The notes under the pieces were generated by a model. That model did no database searches. It saw nothing but the letters and a program-made list of their open reading frames with translations, and had not been told where the DNA came from. Source: an uncultured Bacteroidales bacterium (lineage in GTDB: Bacteria > Bacteroidota > Bacteroidia > Bacteroidales > UBA932). Taken from it: DNA of 64,000 bases. The stretch is taken from assembly GCA_934691625.1 (NCBI GenBank), contig CAKUTA010000008.1:27237-91236 (forward strand), written 5' to 3'. Below, piece by piece: positions 1-9,209 of this stretch; the stretch's first letter is position 1; each line of letters begins with the position of its first letter. The translations under genes were made by a program, and so were the position numbers.

Positions 1-1809
1 GAGGACTACAATTCCGCGGTGACGGTAGGCTATACACTTACCGGAGCATTGGCAAAGGATGCCACAGTGGATTATCTCACAGCATATAACGTGAAGGTGA
101 AGGTCTATGAGAACATGAGCTCCATCTCCGTGACCATGGAAAATGGTGCGGAAGAAGGCAACACTGTCATCATGGTCAGCGCAGGTGACGAGGTCATCTA
201 CAAGCCGCTGTTCTTCACATACGGAAAGACCGTGATAGACTTCGAAAACTATATAAAGGACAATGAGCTTATCACCCCTATGGGCGAGCCTGTCATCAAT
301 CTCGGAGGGGAAATGACACCTTTCACAATCAGGATCTCGCACAACATAGATGTGGAGACTTCCGTCGCCGCAGAATGTTCTTCATGGCTCAAGGCTGTAA
401 CGACCAAGGCATTGACCACTTCTGAGTTCAATTTCGTGGCAGACTATTTCGAGAGCAAGTCCAATACTCCGCGTGAGGGACGCATCATCCTGAAGAACAG
501 TCTCTATGACGTGACCACATCCATTCTGGTGAAGCAGTCACCTGTCGTGAAAGGCGGAGGAGGGGATGATCCGTCAGAGGAGAAAGGAATCGCCGATGCA
601 GGCTCATTCATGGAATTTGTCCGCAGCGTGAATGCCGGGGCATCCACCTCCCGCTGGGAAAACTCTGACGGTGAGATATGCCTGCTCGCCGACATTGACC
701 TCACAGGCATAGAGTGGACACCTATCGGAAGTGCCTCCAGCGAGGGCACAGGCGCCCCTACATATTCATTCAACAATGCCTTCAAGGGCAAGCTTAACGG
801 AAAGGGGCACAGCATCACAGGCATCAGCTGGACATGCGACATGAACAGGAACAGCGTCTATGGACTCTTCGGGGCGGCAGATGGAGCCACGATCAGGAAT
901 CTGACCGTAGGTGCAGAAGGAGATGCCATAACATTGACAGGAACTCCTGAAGCCACGCCGTCAGTCGCAGGAATCGTCGGATATGCAGAGAACGTGACCA
1001 TCGCAGGCGTGACAAACAATGTCAGCATCATCCTGGAAGGTGAGTGTCCGCAGTCAATGCCTACCTGCCTCGCGGGAATCGTCGGAAGCGGCTCCAATGT
1101 CACCATCGGGAGCAAGACCAAGGAGGATGCCGTCGTGAACAACGGGGATATCCTCGTCAAGTCCAAGGTCGCCAACGCACAGGCAGGAGGCACAGGTCTC
1201 CAGGTGGCAGGAATCATGGGCTACGTAAAGCAAGGCAATGGAAGCTCGTTCATCAACTGCACGAACAAGGGGCACCTTACAGGTCCCAACGGCCGCAGCG
1301 GAGGAATCATCGCGACCATCTACGGCAGCGAGAAGGCCGGAAACAAGGTGACTGTCAGCAAGTGTGTCAATGCAGGCCTTATCGAGGACAACTACCTCGA
1401 CTATGACGGATACACCAACGCCAAGCGAATCGGAGGCATAATCGGAGGTTCCGAGGCTGCCGATGTATCAGTGGAGTCATGCACGAACAGCGGAAACATA
1501 TTCTCGCAGACAGGATGCCGTGCAGGTGGTTTCGTAGGCCACTTCAAGGGCGGTGTCATCGCAGGCTGCACGAACTCGGGCATCATTCTCAGCCATATCA
1601 CGCCGCAGGCTGAAGACCATAGCGGCGGAGACGGCCCAGGCTGGGCTGCCGGCTACTGCAACATAAATATCACAGGCTGCACACGCGGAGGAAAGGTCGG
1701 CGAATGGGCTGATTTCAAGAACAATCCTGAAGGAGCTCCTGATGCTACCGTCTATAACGCATACGGATACCAGAATTCGAAGTATTTCAATGCTGCCGAT
1801 AACCAATAA
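1..1809 (+). CDS. Surface protein with BACON-like domain and GLUG-like repeats (5'-truncated)
   Basis: The reading frame is open from base 1, so the N-terminus lies outside the window; 602 residues are visible. The first ~80 residues resemble a segment of the next gene (about its residues 210-290), so the missing part probably carries a signal peptide and a DUF4988 coiled coil too. Next comes a BACON-like beta domain ending near KQSPVVKG, a GGGGDD linker, and a long repeat region with recurring Gly-Gly-Ile-Ile-Gly and Cys-Thr-Asn-(Ser/Lys)-Gly motifs typical of GLUG-type beta-solenoid proteins. The phrase DIDLTGIEWTPIG recurs in the downstream paralogue. Only 10 bp separate it from the next start, so they share an operon. 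Role is inferred as cell-surface glycan binding or adhesion; no catalytic residues were recognised. Confidence 0.7.
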   Translation, partial: EDYNSAVTVGYTLTGALAKDATVDYLTAYNVKVKVYENMSSISVTMENGAEEGNTVIMVSAGDEVIYKPLFFTYGKTVIDFENYIKDNELITPMGEPVINLGGEMTPFTIRISHNIDVETSVAAECSSWLKAVTTKALTTSEFNFVADYFESKSNTPREGRIILKNSLYDVTTSILVKQSPVVKGGGGDDPSEEKGIADAGSFMEFVRSVNAGASTSRWENSDGEICLLADIDLTGIEWTPIGSASSEGTGAPTYSFNNAFKGKLNGKGHSITGISWTCDMNRNSVYGLFGAADGATIRNLTVGAEGDAITLTGTPEATPSVAGIVGYAENVTIAGVTNNVSIILEGECPQSMPTCLAGIVGSGSNVTIGSKTKEDAVVNNGDILVKSKVANAQAGGTGLQVAGIMGYVKQGNGSSFINCTNKGHLTGPNGRSGGIIATIYGSEKAGNKVTVSKCVNAGLIEDNYLDYDGYTNAKRIGGIIGGSEAADVSVESCTNSGNIFSQTGCRAGGFVGHFKGGVIAGCTNSGIILSHITPQAEDHSGGDGPGWAAGYCNINITGCTRGGKVGEWADFKNNPEGAPDATVYNAYGYQNSKYFNAADNQ

Positions 1810-1819
1810 ACCGAATACG

Positions 1820-4800
1820 ATGAAAAGGATAACATATTTATTGCTAACACTCCTCATGGCGGTCTGCTTCGCAGGGTGCTCATTCGACGACAGCGGGCTG
1901 GACAGCAGGCTGGATGCCGTGAAGAACAGGATCGCAGCGCTTCAGTCCAGGATTGACGAGGCGAACAGGCAGGTGGAGTCCCTCGGACTGCTCACTTCAG
2001 GCAATGTCGTGACATCCATTGACATGAACAGCGACGGGAGCTACGTGCTGACCTATCTGGACAGCAAGAACGAGAAGAAGACAATGGTCATCGCCGCTAT
2101 GGACCAGATGATCAATGTCCCTGTCATCGGAGTCCGCAAGGATGATAACGGGCTCTATTACTGGACTGTCACGGCAGGAGGAGAGACCAGGGATATCACA
2201 GTGGATGGCCAGCCTGTACCGGCTGCGGGAAAGACGCCGGTAATATCGGCAGATGCGCAGGGGTACTGGACCGTTGACGGAAACAGGATACTTGACGGGA
2301 ACGGAAATCCTGTGGAGGCCAATGACGGGAGCTCATCCGTGTTCAGGAGCATTGCCAAGGATGCCGACGGCAACCTTTCCGTGACACTCGGAAACGGAAG
2401 CACATTGACAATTCCCGTACAGGATGCATTGAACCTCAGCCTTTCCACATCATTGAACCTGACGGTCTCAAATCTCGGCCAGACAGTGAAGATAGGCTAT
2501 GATGTCACAGGGAGCAAGGCTGACGAGGCCATAGTGGCGATTGCGGAAGCCAAATCCGTGACTGCCGTACTTGACAAGACCGCCAAGGAGGTATCGGTAT
2601 CGTTCGGAAGCGACTTTGAGTCGGGACATATCATCATGATGGCGACAGACCTTGGCAATGTCACAGTGCTGCGTCCGGTATTCTTCGACAAGGCAAGGGA
2701 GACCAGGATCTCCATCAGCACTGCCGACGAGCTCGTGAAGTTCGCCAAGGGCGTCAATGCCCAGGACGGCACAGAGAACATGGAAGTCTATCTGGACAAG
2801 GACATTGACATGTCCGGAGTGAAGGAGTGGACTCCTGTCGGAAATGGAACATTCTCTGGAACAGCTGTCAGCGGAGCTGCCTTCAAGGGCACATTCTATG
2901 GCCAGAACCATACCATATCAGGCTTGAAGATGACTGTGGCTGCAGATGCTCCGGCAGGAACCGCATGCGGTCTGTTCGGTGTTCTTTCAGGTGCGACAGT
3001 CAAGGACGTGAACATCGGTGAAGGCTCATCCCTCACATCTTCTTCCGCCAAGCTTACATGTGGCGGAGCCATAGCCGGCGCTGTGGTCAACTCCACCATT
3101 GACCATTGCTCTTCTTTCGCATCTTTCGATATCTCCGGCGGCGCGGAAAATGTCAGCCAGAGATTCGGCGGCGTGGCAGGTTCCGTATTCTCTAACGGCG
3201 AGGTCATCGCACAGGTGATCAACAGCTCGAACTTCGGAACATTCAAGTCAGTGAACACCACCAACTCGAAAAACGGAGGGACCGCATTCTCCATCGGAGG
3301 CGTTGTAGGATACGCAGAATCAGCATCTTCCGCACTCAGAGCTCTCGTGAAGTCATGTGACAACTACGGGGATATGAATGTCCAGGCTTCACGTAACGCC
3401 GGAGTCGTGGCGACACTGAACAAGAATGCAACCGTCGAGGGCTGCAAGAACTACGCGAACATCACGAACACAGACACCAAGGCTTCCAACACACGTGTGG
3501 CCGGTATCGTATCGGCGCTGAATGCCCAGACTTCCGCGCTCAACTGCGTGAACAAGGGCGATATCGTCTTCGCGGTGGCAGGAAACACCACCAAGGGATA
3601 TGCCGGAGGTATCGTAGGACAGACCAATGACAATTCATGCGTTGTCGAAGGCAACGAGAACTATGGTTCAGTGCTTTCCGATATCTTCAACGCGACCGAC
3701 GCGACGAAGAAGTTCATCTCCATCATTGTGGCCAACACAAACAACAAGGCCTGCATCGTCAGGAACAACAAGGTCGGAGGCAAGATAGGCCCTTATTCCG
3801 ATGAAAGCAAGGCGATTACAATCACGGCAGACAACTTCGGCTCCTATATATTCTTCACGCCTAAGACCCAGCCGTCCATCACGACGGGCAATGAGTTCGC
3901 AGGCGAGATCCTGACCAAGGGCATCGCATCGGCACAGGATTTCGTGGAGTTTGCCGCCGCTGTCAATGCAGGAGAGTCCCTGGAGAAATGGCAGGACGAG
4001 GCAGGCGGAATCAATCTGCTCAATGACATCGACATGTCTTCCGTGAAGGAATGGACACCTATCGGCAATGCGACATTCGTCAATGCCGGCAACAAGCTGA
4101 CCGTAACAGGGCCGATGTTCAATGGCAAGTTCAACGGCCAGGGCTACAAGATACGTAACTTCAAGATGCACAGCACAGTATCTGCAACTGGAGGAACATT
4201 CGGGCTGTTCGGTGTCATCGGACCTGGTGCTGTAGTGGAGAACTTCATCATCGAATCCAGCTGCTCGCTTCTCGTGGAAGCCCCTGGCAAGAGCTCTTCT
4301 CATGGAGTAATCGCCGGACTTGTATATGACGGCACTGTACGTGATGTGCATAGCTATGCACCTATGACATTCAGAAGCAAGACAGGGGCGAATAATGCAG
4401 CCCAGTTCATGGCTCTCATCGGCTACGCTTTCACGGAAAACCAGGAGATCATCATTGACAGCGTGGATAATTTCGGCGAGATCGTTGCCGAAAATCTTGA
4501 CGGGAACAACCAGAGCGGAGCCGCTGCATTCCACATTGCAGGAATTCTTGGATTCGGCACAGCTACTGCTGGCACTCAGCATTTCGTGACAGTGTCAGAC
4601 TGCTCCAACGAGGGGAACATGACCTCCGCGACATGCCGTACTTCAGGCATCTGTGCGGCTGCAAACCGCAGGACCAAGCTTGTGAACTGCATCAATAAGG
4701 GTAACCAGCTGAACAGCTGCCCAGGACCGGACAAGGGACGTATCGGCAACATTGCATGCAACGTGGCGAATGTATCGTCTCTTACCGGATGCATAAACTA

Positions 4801-5983
4801 TGGTGATATCATCTCCACTACCAGCGCCAGAACGGCAGGCGTTGCCAATCTCGCGAACGACTGCGAGTTCAGCCGCTGCGCGAACTATGGTAATGTGCAG
4901 ACAGACAACAAATACCGCGGCCTCTTCTGGGCTTACAACAGTGGTGCAGCCTCATGGAGCAGCTGCATTGCCGGAGGAACTGTCGGGACATATAATGACG
5001 GCAAGGGCGTTCAGGATGAATACACGGATGCTGCCAAGGAGAATTATCTCGGCCAGCAGGGTGCAACGAAGGCAACATTGAACGACATCACCTACCTCAT
5101 CGGCACGAAGGAGCCGGAGCAGCCTTCCGAGTCAAACGCGAAGCTGAAGATTCTCTTCATCGGAAACAGTTTCACGAAGGATGCCGTGGAGCATCTGCCC
5201 GGGCTTCTCGCCGCTGCAGGAATCAAGGATATCAAACTGTATCACATGTATTATGGCGGACGCCGTGTATTCGAGTACAATAACGGCTACAGCACATCTG
5301 TGGACTATCATTGCTACAGATGCGAAAACGGTGCGACCACATGGACAGATGTCACAGGGCATAGCCTGCATGAGGTGGTATCCAGCGACAAGTGGGACAT
5401 CGTCACCATCCAGGAGCACACCGGACGAGCTGTGGCATGGGACTGGACAGAAAGCCAGAAGACTGCCTTCCAGGGGCTTGTAGATAAGGTGAAGGCAGAC
5501 TGCCCGGAGAAGACGCCGGACTTCTACTTCATCATGTCGCAGGCATACCATGACATGAACAAGATTGCTACAGCCGACCGCGGGCAGATAAATTTCAGCA
5601 CAACAGAGGAGATGTACAATGTCATCGTCTCCATGACGAAGAAACTCATGACGGACATCCCGTTCAAGGATGTCATCGCCACCGGAACCTGCCTGCAGAA
5701 CCTGAGGACATCTTCACTGAACAACGACATGGCTCTCACACGTGACGGCTACCACATGGACTACGGCATCAGCCGCTACGCCGCAGCCTGCATGATGTTC
5801 GAGAAGCTCATCTCGCCATCCTTTGAAAATGTGAAGCTCGACGGGAACGCCTACAGGTACAGCAACGCCAGCACGACTTCAGGAAGCTATTCCACTCCTG
5901 TGACTGATGCAAACGCTCCGGTAGCGCTCCAGGCTGCACGTTATGCGCTCGAGACACCTTATCAAGTAACACCAATGAACTAA
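1820..5983 (+). CDS. Lipoprotein: DUF4988 + GLUG-like repeats + SGNH/DUF4886 hydrolase-like domain
   Basis: The start at 1820 (MKRITYLLL) is preferred over an in-frame ATG at 1742 because it gives a clean signal peptide with lipobox FAGC (Cys20). Residues ~25-80 form a heptad coiled coil (LDSRLDAVKNRIAAL) leading into a DUF4988 / PL29-N-terminal-like domain to ~180. Residues ~300-1090 hold two blocks of GLUG-like repeats, each opened by an ADELVKFA/AQDFVEFA plus EWTPIGN module. From ~1108 to 1387 there is a DUF4886 domain beginning ILFIGNSFT, an SGNH-type block I with the Gly-Asn-Ser nucleophile motif. The 1387-residue product is therefore probably an outer-surface lipoprotein joining an adhesive stalk to an esterase-like head. 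The hydrolase activity is inferred from the fold motif only. Confidence 0.75.
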   Translation: MKRITYLLLTLLMAVCFAGCSFDDSGLDSRLDAVKNRIAALQSRIDEANRQVESLGLLTSGNVVTSIDMNSDGSYVLTYLDSKNEKKTMVIAAMDQMINVPVIGVRKDDNGLYYWTVTAGGETRDITVDGQPVPAAGKTPVISADAQGYWTVDGNRILDGNGNPVEANDGSSSVFRSIAKDADGNLSVTLGNGSTLTIPVQDALNLSLSTSLNLTVSNLGQTVKIGYDVTGSKADEAIVAIAEAKSVTAVLDKTAKEVSVSFGSDFESGHIIMMATDLGNVTVLRPVFFDKARETRISISTADELVKFAKGVNAQDGTENMEVYLDKDIDMSGVKEWTPVGNGTFSGTAVSGAAFKGTFYGQNHTISGLKMTVAADAPAGTACGLFGVLSGATVKDVNIGEGSSLTSSSAKLTCGGAIAGAVVNSTIDHCSSFASFDISGGAENVSQRFGGVAGSVFSNGEVIAQVINSSNFGTFKSVNTTNSKNGGTAFSIGGVVGYAESASSALRALVKSCDNYGDMNVQASRNAGVVATLNKNATVEGCKNYANITNTDTKASNTRVAGIVSALNAQTSALNCVNKGDIVFAVAGNTTKGYAGGIVGQTNDNSCVVEGNENYGSVLSDIFNATDATKKFISIIVANTNNKACIVRNNKVGGKIGPYSDESKAITITADNFGSYIFFTPKTQPSITTGNEFAGEILTKGIASAQDFVEFAAAVNAGESLEKWQDEAGGINLLNDIDMSSVKEWTPIGNATFVNAGNKLTVTGPMFNGKFNGQGYKIRNFKMHSTVSATGGTFGLFGVIGPGAVVENFIIESSCSLLVEAPGKSSSHGVIAGLVYDGTVRDVHSYAPMTFRSKTGANNAAQFMALIGYAFTENQEIIIDSVDNFGEIVAENLDGNNQSGAAAFHIAGILGFGTATAGTQHFVTVSDCSNEGNMTSATCRTSGICAAANRRTKLVNCINKGNQLNSCPGPDKGRIGNIACNVANVSSLTGCINYGDIISTTSARTAGVANLANDCEFSRCANYGNVQTDNKYRGLFWAYNSGAASWSSCIAGGTVGTYNDGKGVQDEYTDAAKENYLGQQGATKATLNDITYLIGTKEPEQPSESNAKLKILFIGNSFTKDAVEHLPGLLAAAGIKDIKLYHMYYGGRRVFEYNNGYSTSVDYHCYRCENGATTWTDVTGHSLHEVVSSDKWDIVTIQEHTGRAVAWDWTESQKTAFQGLVDKVKADCPEKTPDFYFIMSQAYHDMNKIATADRGQINFSTTEEMYNVIVSMTKKLMTDIPFKDVIATGTCLQNLRTSSLNNDMALTRDGYHMDYGISRYAAACMMFEKLISPSFENVKLDGNAYRYSNASTTSGSYSTPVTDANAPVALQAARYALETPYQVTPMN

Positions 5984-6939
5984 TGCTCATGAAAAGGAAA
6001 TCATTGAGATTGATTATCATGGTCTTCGTCCTGCTGCTGGCTGTACCGGCAGCAGGGCGTGACCTGAAAATCCTCTACTGGAATATCCAGAACGGGATGT
6101 GGTCCGACCAGGGAAACAATTATGACAATTTCGTGGAGTTCGTGAAATCCAAGGATCCGGATATCTGCGTATGGTGCGAGGCTGAGTCCCGCTACCGTAC
6201 AGGCACCAGCGATAAGATAACCAGCTACGACGAGTTCTACCTTCCATGGAACTGGGACATTCTGGCAAGGCGCTACGGGCACAGCTATGTGCTGGTCTGT
6301 GGCAAGAGGGATACATTTCCTCAGGTCATAACATCGCGCTATCCGATACGTATCGTGAAGAGGGTGAACGGCAACGGAGACGATATAGTGGTGGTGCATG
6401 GTGCCGGGTGGGCACAGATAGAGGTGGGCGGAAAGGAGCTGAACATCGTCACACTTCATACCTGGCCACAGCGCTATGCATATCTGGCGAAAGATCAGGC
6501 AGAGAGCTCGAATCTGCAGGAGGGAGATGTCTTCAGGGCATCCGAGATGGAGTATATATGCAGTCAGACCATAGGAAGTGTGCCGAAGGCTGCTGACCAA
6601 TACTGGATGATGCTGGGCGACTTCAATGCCAAGTCACGTGTGGATAATCATGTCTATGGCATGGCAGAGGATGACAAGGGATTCCTGGTGCATGACTATG
6701 TGAGGGAGCATACCCCATACATAGATGTGATTGACAGGATGCACCCCGGAGACTTCCAGAAGAGCACTCTCTCCGGAAAACGCATAGACTTCATCTACAT
6801 GACTGAGCCGCTTTTCCGAAAAGTCCGCTCTGCAGAAATAATACATGACGGCTTCGCTGAATCATCACGCGACCCGCTGCTGCACAGCTTCTGCAACCCG
6901 TCCGACCACTACCCTATCGTTGTGGATATGACATTTTAA
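5983..6939 (+). CDS. Secreted endonuclease/exonuclease/phosphatase (EEP) family hydrolase
   Basis: This 318-residue protein has an N-terminal signal peptide (LRLIIMVFVLLLAVPAAG) and the DNase I-like EEP fold. Visible motifs are LYWNIQNGMW (metal-binding Asn), WCEAESRY (metal-binding Glu), GDFNAKS (Asp/Asn) and PSDHYPIV (catalytic His). EEP members cleave nucleic acids, sphingomyelin or phosphoinositides, so the substrate cannot be read from sequence. The first ATG at 5983 overlaps the upstream stop by one base; a second ATG at 5989 (MKRKSL) is an equally plausible start. The coupling indicates that it is expressed with the two surface proteins upstream. Confidence 0.8.
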   Translation: MLMKRKSLRLIIMVFVLLLAVPAAGRDLKILYWNIQNGMWSDQGNNYDNFVEFVKSKDPDICVWCEAESRYRTGTSDKITSYDEFYLPWNWDILARRYGHSYVLVCGKRDTFPQVITSRYPIRIVKRVNGNGDDIVVVHGAGWAQIEVGGKELNIVTLHTWPQRYAYLAKDQAESSNLQEGDVFRASEMEYICSQTIGSVPKAADQYWMMLGDFNAKSRVDNHVYGMAEDDKGFLVHDYVREHTPYIDVIDRMHPGDFQKSTLSGKRIDFIYMTEPLFRKVRSAEIIHDGFAESSRDPLLHSFCNPSDHYPIVVDMTF

Positions 6940-6950
6940 GAAAAATTTTT

Positions 6951-6982
6951 AGAAACTGTTTTGAACTTCTGAAAGCAAATCA
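6951..6982. repeat. Partial copy of the GAAACTGTTTTGAA repeat family
   Basis: AGAAACTGTTTTGAA at 6951-6965 followed by CTTCTGAAAGC matches the left arm of the elements at 11653-11815 and 61286-61365, lacking the AATTATTAT segment and the right arm. It lies just after the EEP gene. Confidence 0.5.
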
Positions 6983-7011
6983 CAACTGGCTATACACCCT
7001 TTTTGTGTCAT

Positions 7012-7028
7012 GCCGTATGCAATACGGC
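7012..7028. other. Short perfect hairpin
   Basis: GCCGTAT (7012-7018) and ATACGGC (7022-7028) are perfect inverted repeats around GCA, between the EEP gene and the glsA promoter. No T-tract follows on either side. It may slow or end upstream transcription; the function is unknown. Confidence 0.35.
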
Positions 7029-7050
7029 GCAAGATATCTATAGTTTGAAG

Positions 7051-7080
7051 TTTGCAGATTAGTAAAATTAACTATTTTTG
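7051..7080 (+). promoter_or_regulatory. Bacteroidota-type promoter of glsA/glsB
   Basis: TTTGC begins at 7051 and TATTTTTG lies at 7073-7080 (exact TAnnTTTG), with an 18-bp spacer. Transcription would start near 7087, about 13 nt before the glsA ATG. Confidence 0.65.
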
Positions 7081-7099
7081 TGAATAAAAAAACGAACTG

Positions 7100-7954
7100 A
7101 TGCAGAGGTGTTGTTCAGAATTAGCTATTGATATTGGCAAGATTATCAAAGAAAGAACTGGGAAAGATATACCTCGATTCTTGGTCCGGTGGATAGAAAG
7201 GTTTATCCATCAGGATTATATAAATAGTTTTCTGACACAGGGGTACGAAGGAACGGAATTCTGCCAGAAATGCCTTGAGTATCTTGATGTCAAGATTGAT
7301 GTCACGGGGATTGAAAATATAGATGCCCTAATAGATAAAAATGAGAATCCTGCACGCAGAGTTAAACTGACATTCGCATCTAACCATCCGCTCGGAGGTG
7401 TTGACAGTATCGCATTGCTTGGGGTCATCAGCGAGAAAACAGGAAAACCTGTCAGGCTGCTTGTGAATGATTTCTTAATGAATATCAAGCCTATTGCGGC
7501 CTTGTCCGTGCCGGTCAATAAAATGGGCGGACAGAGCCGTGAACTTCCGGCTAAAGTCAGGACAATCTATGAAAGTGATGACGATATTCTGATTTTCCCG
7601 GCAGGTAAATGCTCGCGAAAGATTAACGGGCAGATTCAGGACTCCGCTTGGAGCAAGTCTTTCGTCAGTCAAAGCATCGCTACCGGAAGATGGATTGTTC
7701 CAGTAAGGTTCTTCGGTGAAAACTCGAAAAGATTCTATCGGATGGAATCTATACGTGAGCGGCTTGGCATCAAATTGAACATCGGGATGATGCTTCTTCC
7801 GGATGAGCTGTACCGTGCAAGACATAAACGCTTCAGGATTGTGTTCGGCAAGCCCTTCTCACCAGCTGATAGTGATAAGACGCTTTCTCCGCTTCAATGG
7901 GCTGAGAGGATAAGGAACGAAGTTTATCATCTGGATCAGGACAACAATCAATGA
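7100..7954 (+). CDS. glsA: 1-acylglycerol-phosphate acyltransferase-like protein, probable glycine-lipid O-acyltransferase
   Basis: This 284-residue cytoplasmic or peripheral membrane acyltransferase shows NHPLGGVD at 95-102, a PlsC motif I with five rather than four residues between His and Asp, and FPAGKCSRK at 166-174 (motif III). This variant pair is what I recall from Bacteroides GlsA, which adds the second, ester-linked acyl chain to N-acyl glycine. The next gene is an OlsB/GlsB-like GNAT acyltransferase 18 bp downstream, which strongly supports the glycine-lipid pathway over phosphatidic acid synthesis. It has its own promoter at 7051-7080. A general PlsC-family phospholipid acyltransferase is the alternative. 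Confidence 0.75.
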   Translation: MQRCCSELAIDIGKIIKERTGKDIPRFLVRWIERFIHQDYINSFLTQGYEGTEFCQKCLEYLDVKIDVTGIENIDALIDKNENPARRVKLTFASNHPLGGVDSIALLGVISEKTGKPVRLLVNDFLMNIKPIAALSVPVNKMGGQSRELPAKVRTIYESDDDILIFPAGKCSRKINGQIQDSAWSKSFVSQSIATGRWIVPVRFFGENSKRFYRMESIRERLGIKLNIGMMLLPDELYRARHKRFRIVFGKPFSPADSDKTLSPLQWAERIRNEVYHLDQDNNQ

Positions 7955-7972
7955 ATAGAAAAACTAAAGAAA

Positions 7973-9055
7973 ATGGAACGGATAATTGACCCTGTTGATA
8001 TCAGACTGATAAAAGAGGAATTGACTTCCCGCAAAAAGCTTGGAAATACGAACAAAGGCGGCAACGAGCTTTATGTCGTGACGTGGCAGGATTCGCCAAA
8101 CATTGTAAAGGAGATTGGACGCTTGAGGGAAACCGCATATAGGATGGCAGGAGCCAGTTCCGGCTTATCAATGGATCTGGACAGGTTCGACATGATGGAC
8201 AATCCCTACAAGCAGCTGATAGTTTGGGATCCGGATGCGGAGGCTATCATAGGAGGCTACCGATACATTCTCGGACCAGACATCCGGCTCAAGGAGGATG
8301 GGCAGCCCGACATAACATCGTCCCACCTTTACCGTTATAGCGACAAGTTCATAAAAGAGTATCTGCCGCACGTGATGGAGCTAGGCAGGTCTTTTGTGGC
8401 TCCTGAATACCAAAGTTCAAAATCAGGGGCAAAATCAATCTTCACGATGGATAACCTCTGGGACGGCATAACGTCAGTGATTCTTGAGCACTCTGGAATA
8501 ATCTGGTTCCTAGGGAAAATGACGATCTACCCTTCCTATAATACGACAGCCAGAAACCTTATAATCCGATTCCTGGAAAAACACTTCAGCGATCCGCAAT
8601 GCCTTGTCACACCGTACAATGCCATCAAGGTATCTGAAAATCCATCGCTTATGGACCTGATTCTATGCGAGGATGATCTAAGGAAAGACTACAGGCTCCT
8701 AAAGAATGCGGTCAGAAGGCTTGGAACGCATATTCCTCCACTTGTCAATTCCTACATAAACACATCTTCGTCAATGAAGATGCTCGGCTCGGCAATCAAT
8801 GATGAACTTGGCGAGGCTATCGAAACAGGGATAATGATCTGTTTCAATGAAATCTACGAGGAGAAGAAATCCAGGCATATAGATGCGTTTATAAACAATC
8901 GTTTGGAAGCTCTCAGGGAGAGATTCCCATCGCTGTCCCGGAACACGGAAGACAAGCTGAGGAGCAGACTGGAGAAAACAAGAGAGAAAGCCTTCCGGAA
9001 ATATATGAAACGCAAGAGCATTGCTGGGCAATCCCCTGACATAGAGTTCCGCTAG
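7973..9055 (+). CDS. glsB: GNAT-fold N-acyltransferase, probable glycine N-acyltransferase
   Basis: The 360-residue protein resembles the OlsB/hemolysin-like GNAT acyltransferases, with the conserved early block RLRETAYRMAGA, then DPYKQL-like DNPYKQLIVWD, IIGGYRY and ELGRSFV, which build the acyl-ACP/CoA site. In Bacteroides GlsB makes N-acyl glycine from a 3-hydroxy-acyl thioester, and GlsA then adds the second chain. Pairing with the upstream PlsC-like gene in one short operon supports that role. The C-terminal ~90 residues are Arg/Lys/Glu-rich and probably peripheral. An ornithine-lipid N-acyltransferase is the main alternative, but no ornithine-specific marker was seen. Confidence 0.75.
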   Translation: MERIIDPVDIRLIKEELTSRKKLGNTNKGGNELYVVTWQDSPNIVKEIGRLRETAYRMAGASSGLSMDLDRFDMMDNPYKQLIVWDPDAEAIIGGYRYILGPDIRLKEDGQPDITSSHLYRYSDKFIKEYLPHVMELGRSFVAPEYQSSKSGAKSIFTMDNLWDGITSVILEHSGIIWFLGKMTIYPSYNTTARNLIIRFLEKHFSDPQCLVTPYNAIKVSENPSLMDLILCEDDLRKDYRLLKNAVRRLGTHIPPLVNSYINTSSSMKMLGSAINDELGEAIETGIMICFNEIYEEKKSRHIDAFINNRLEALRERFPSLSRNTEDKLRSRLEKTREKAFRKYMKRKSIAGQSPDIEFR

Positions 9056-9135
9056 ATTGTCGGCACTTTTCCACAAAAACCCAGAATGGGACAGGCAGCC
9101 ATCGTCTACGCCCTCTTCGCATGCTGCTTACTGAG

Positions 9136-9161
9136 AAGTGGCGTCAGAGTGACTGCCACTT
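9136..9161 (+). terminator. Terminator after glsA-glsB
   Basis: AAGTGGC (9136-9142) pairs with GCCACTT (9155-9161), with an inner GTCA-gag-TGAC stem, followed by a T-rich TTAGTGTTATT. It sits 80 bp after the glsB stop and before the convergent ATPase gene. Confidence 0.6.
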
Positions 9162-9209
9162 TAGTGTTATTACAGAAGGATCACGTAGTTGGTCTGAGGC
9201 TTACAAAGG

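Noticed and set aside
3668..4582. A 304-codon minus-strand ORF within the GLUG-repeat gene
   Set aside because: It is antisense to a clear coding region, has no homologous features, and results from codon bias.
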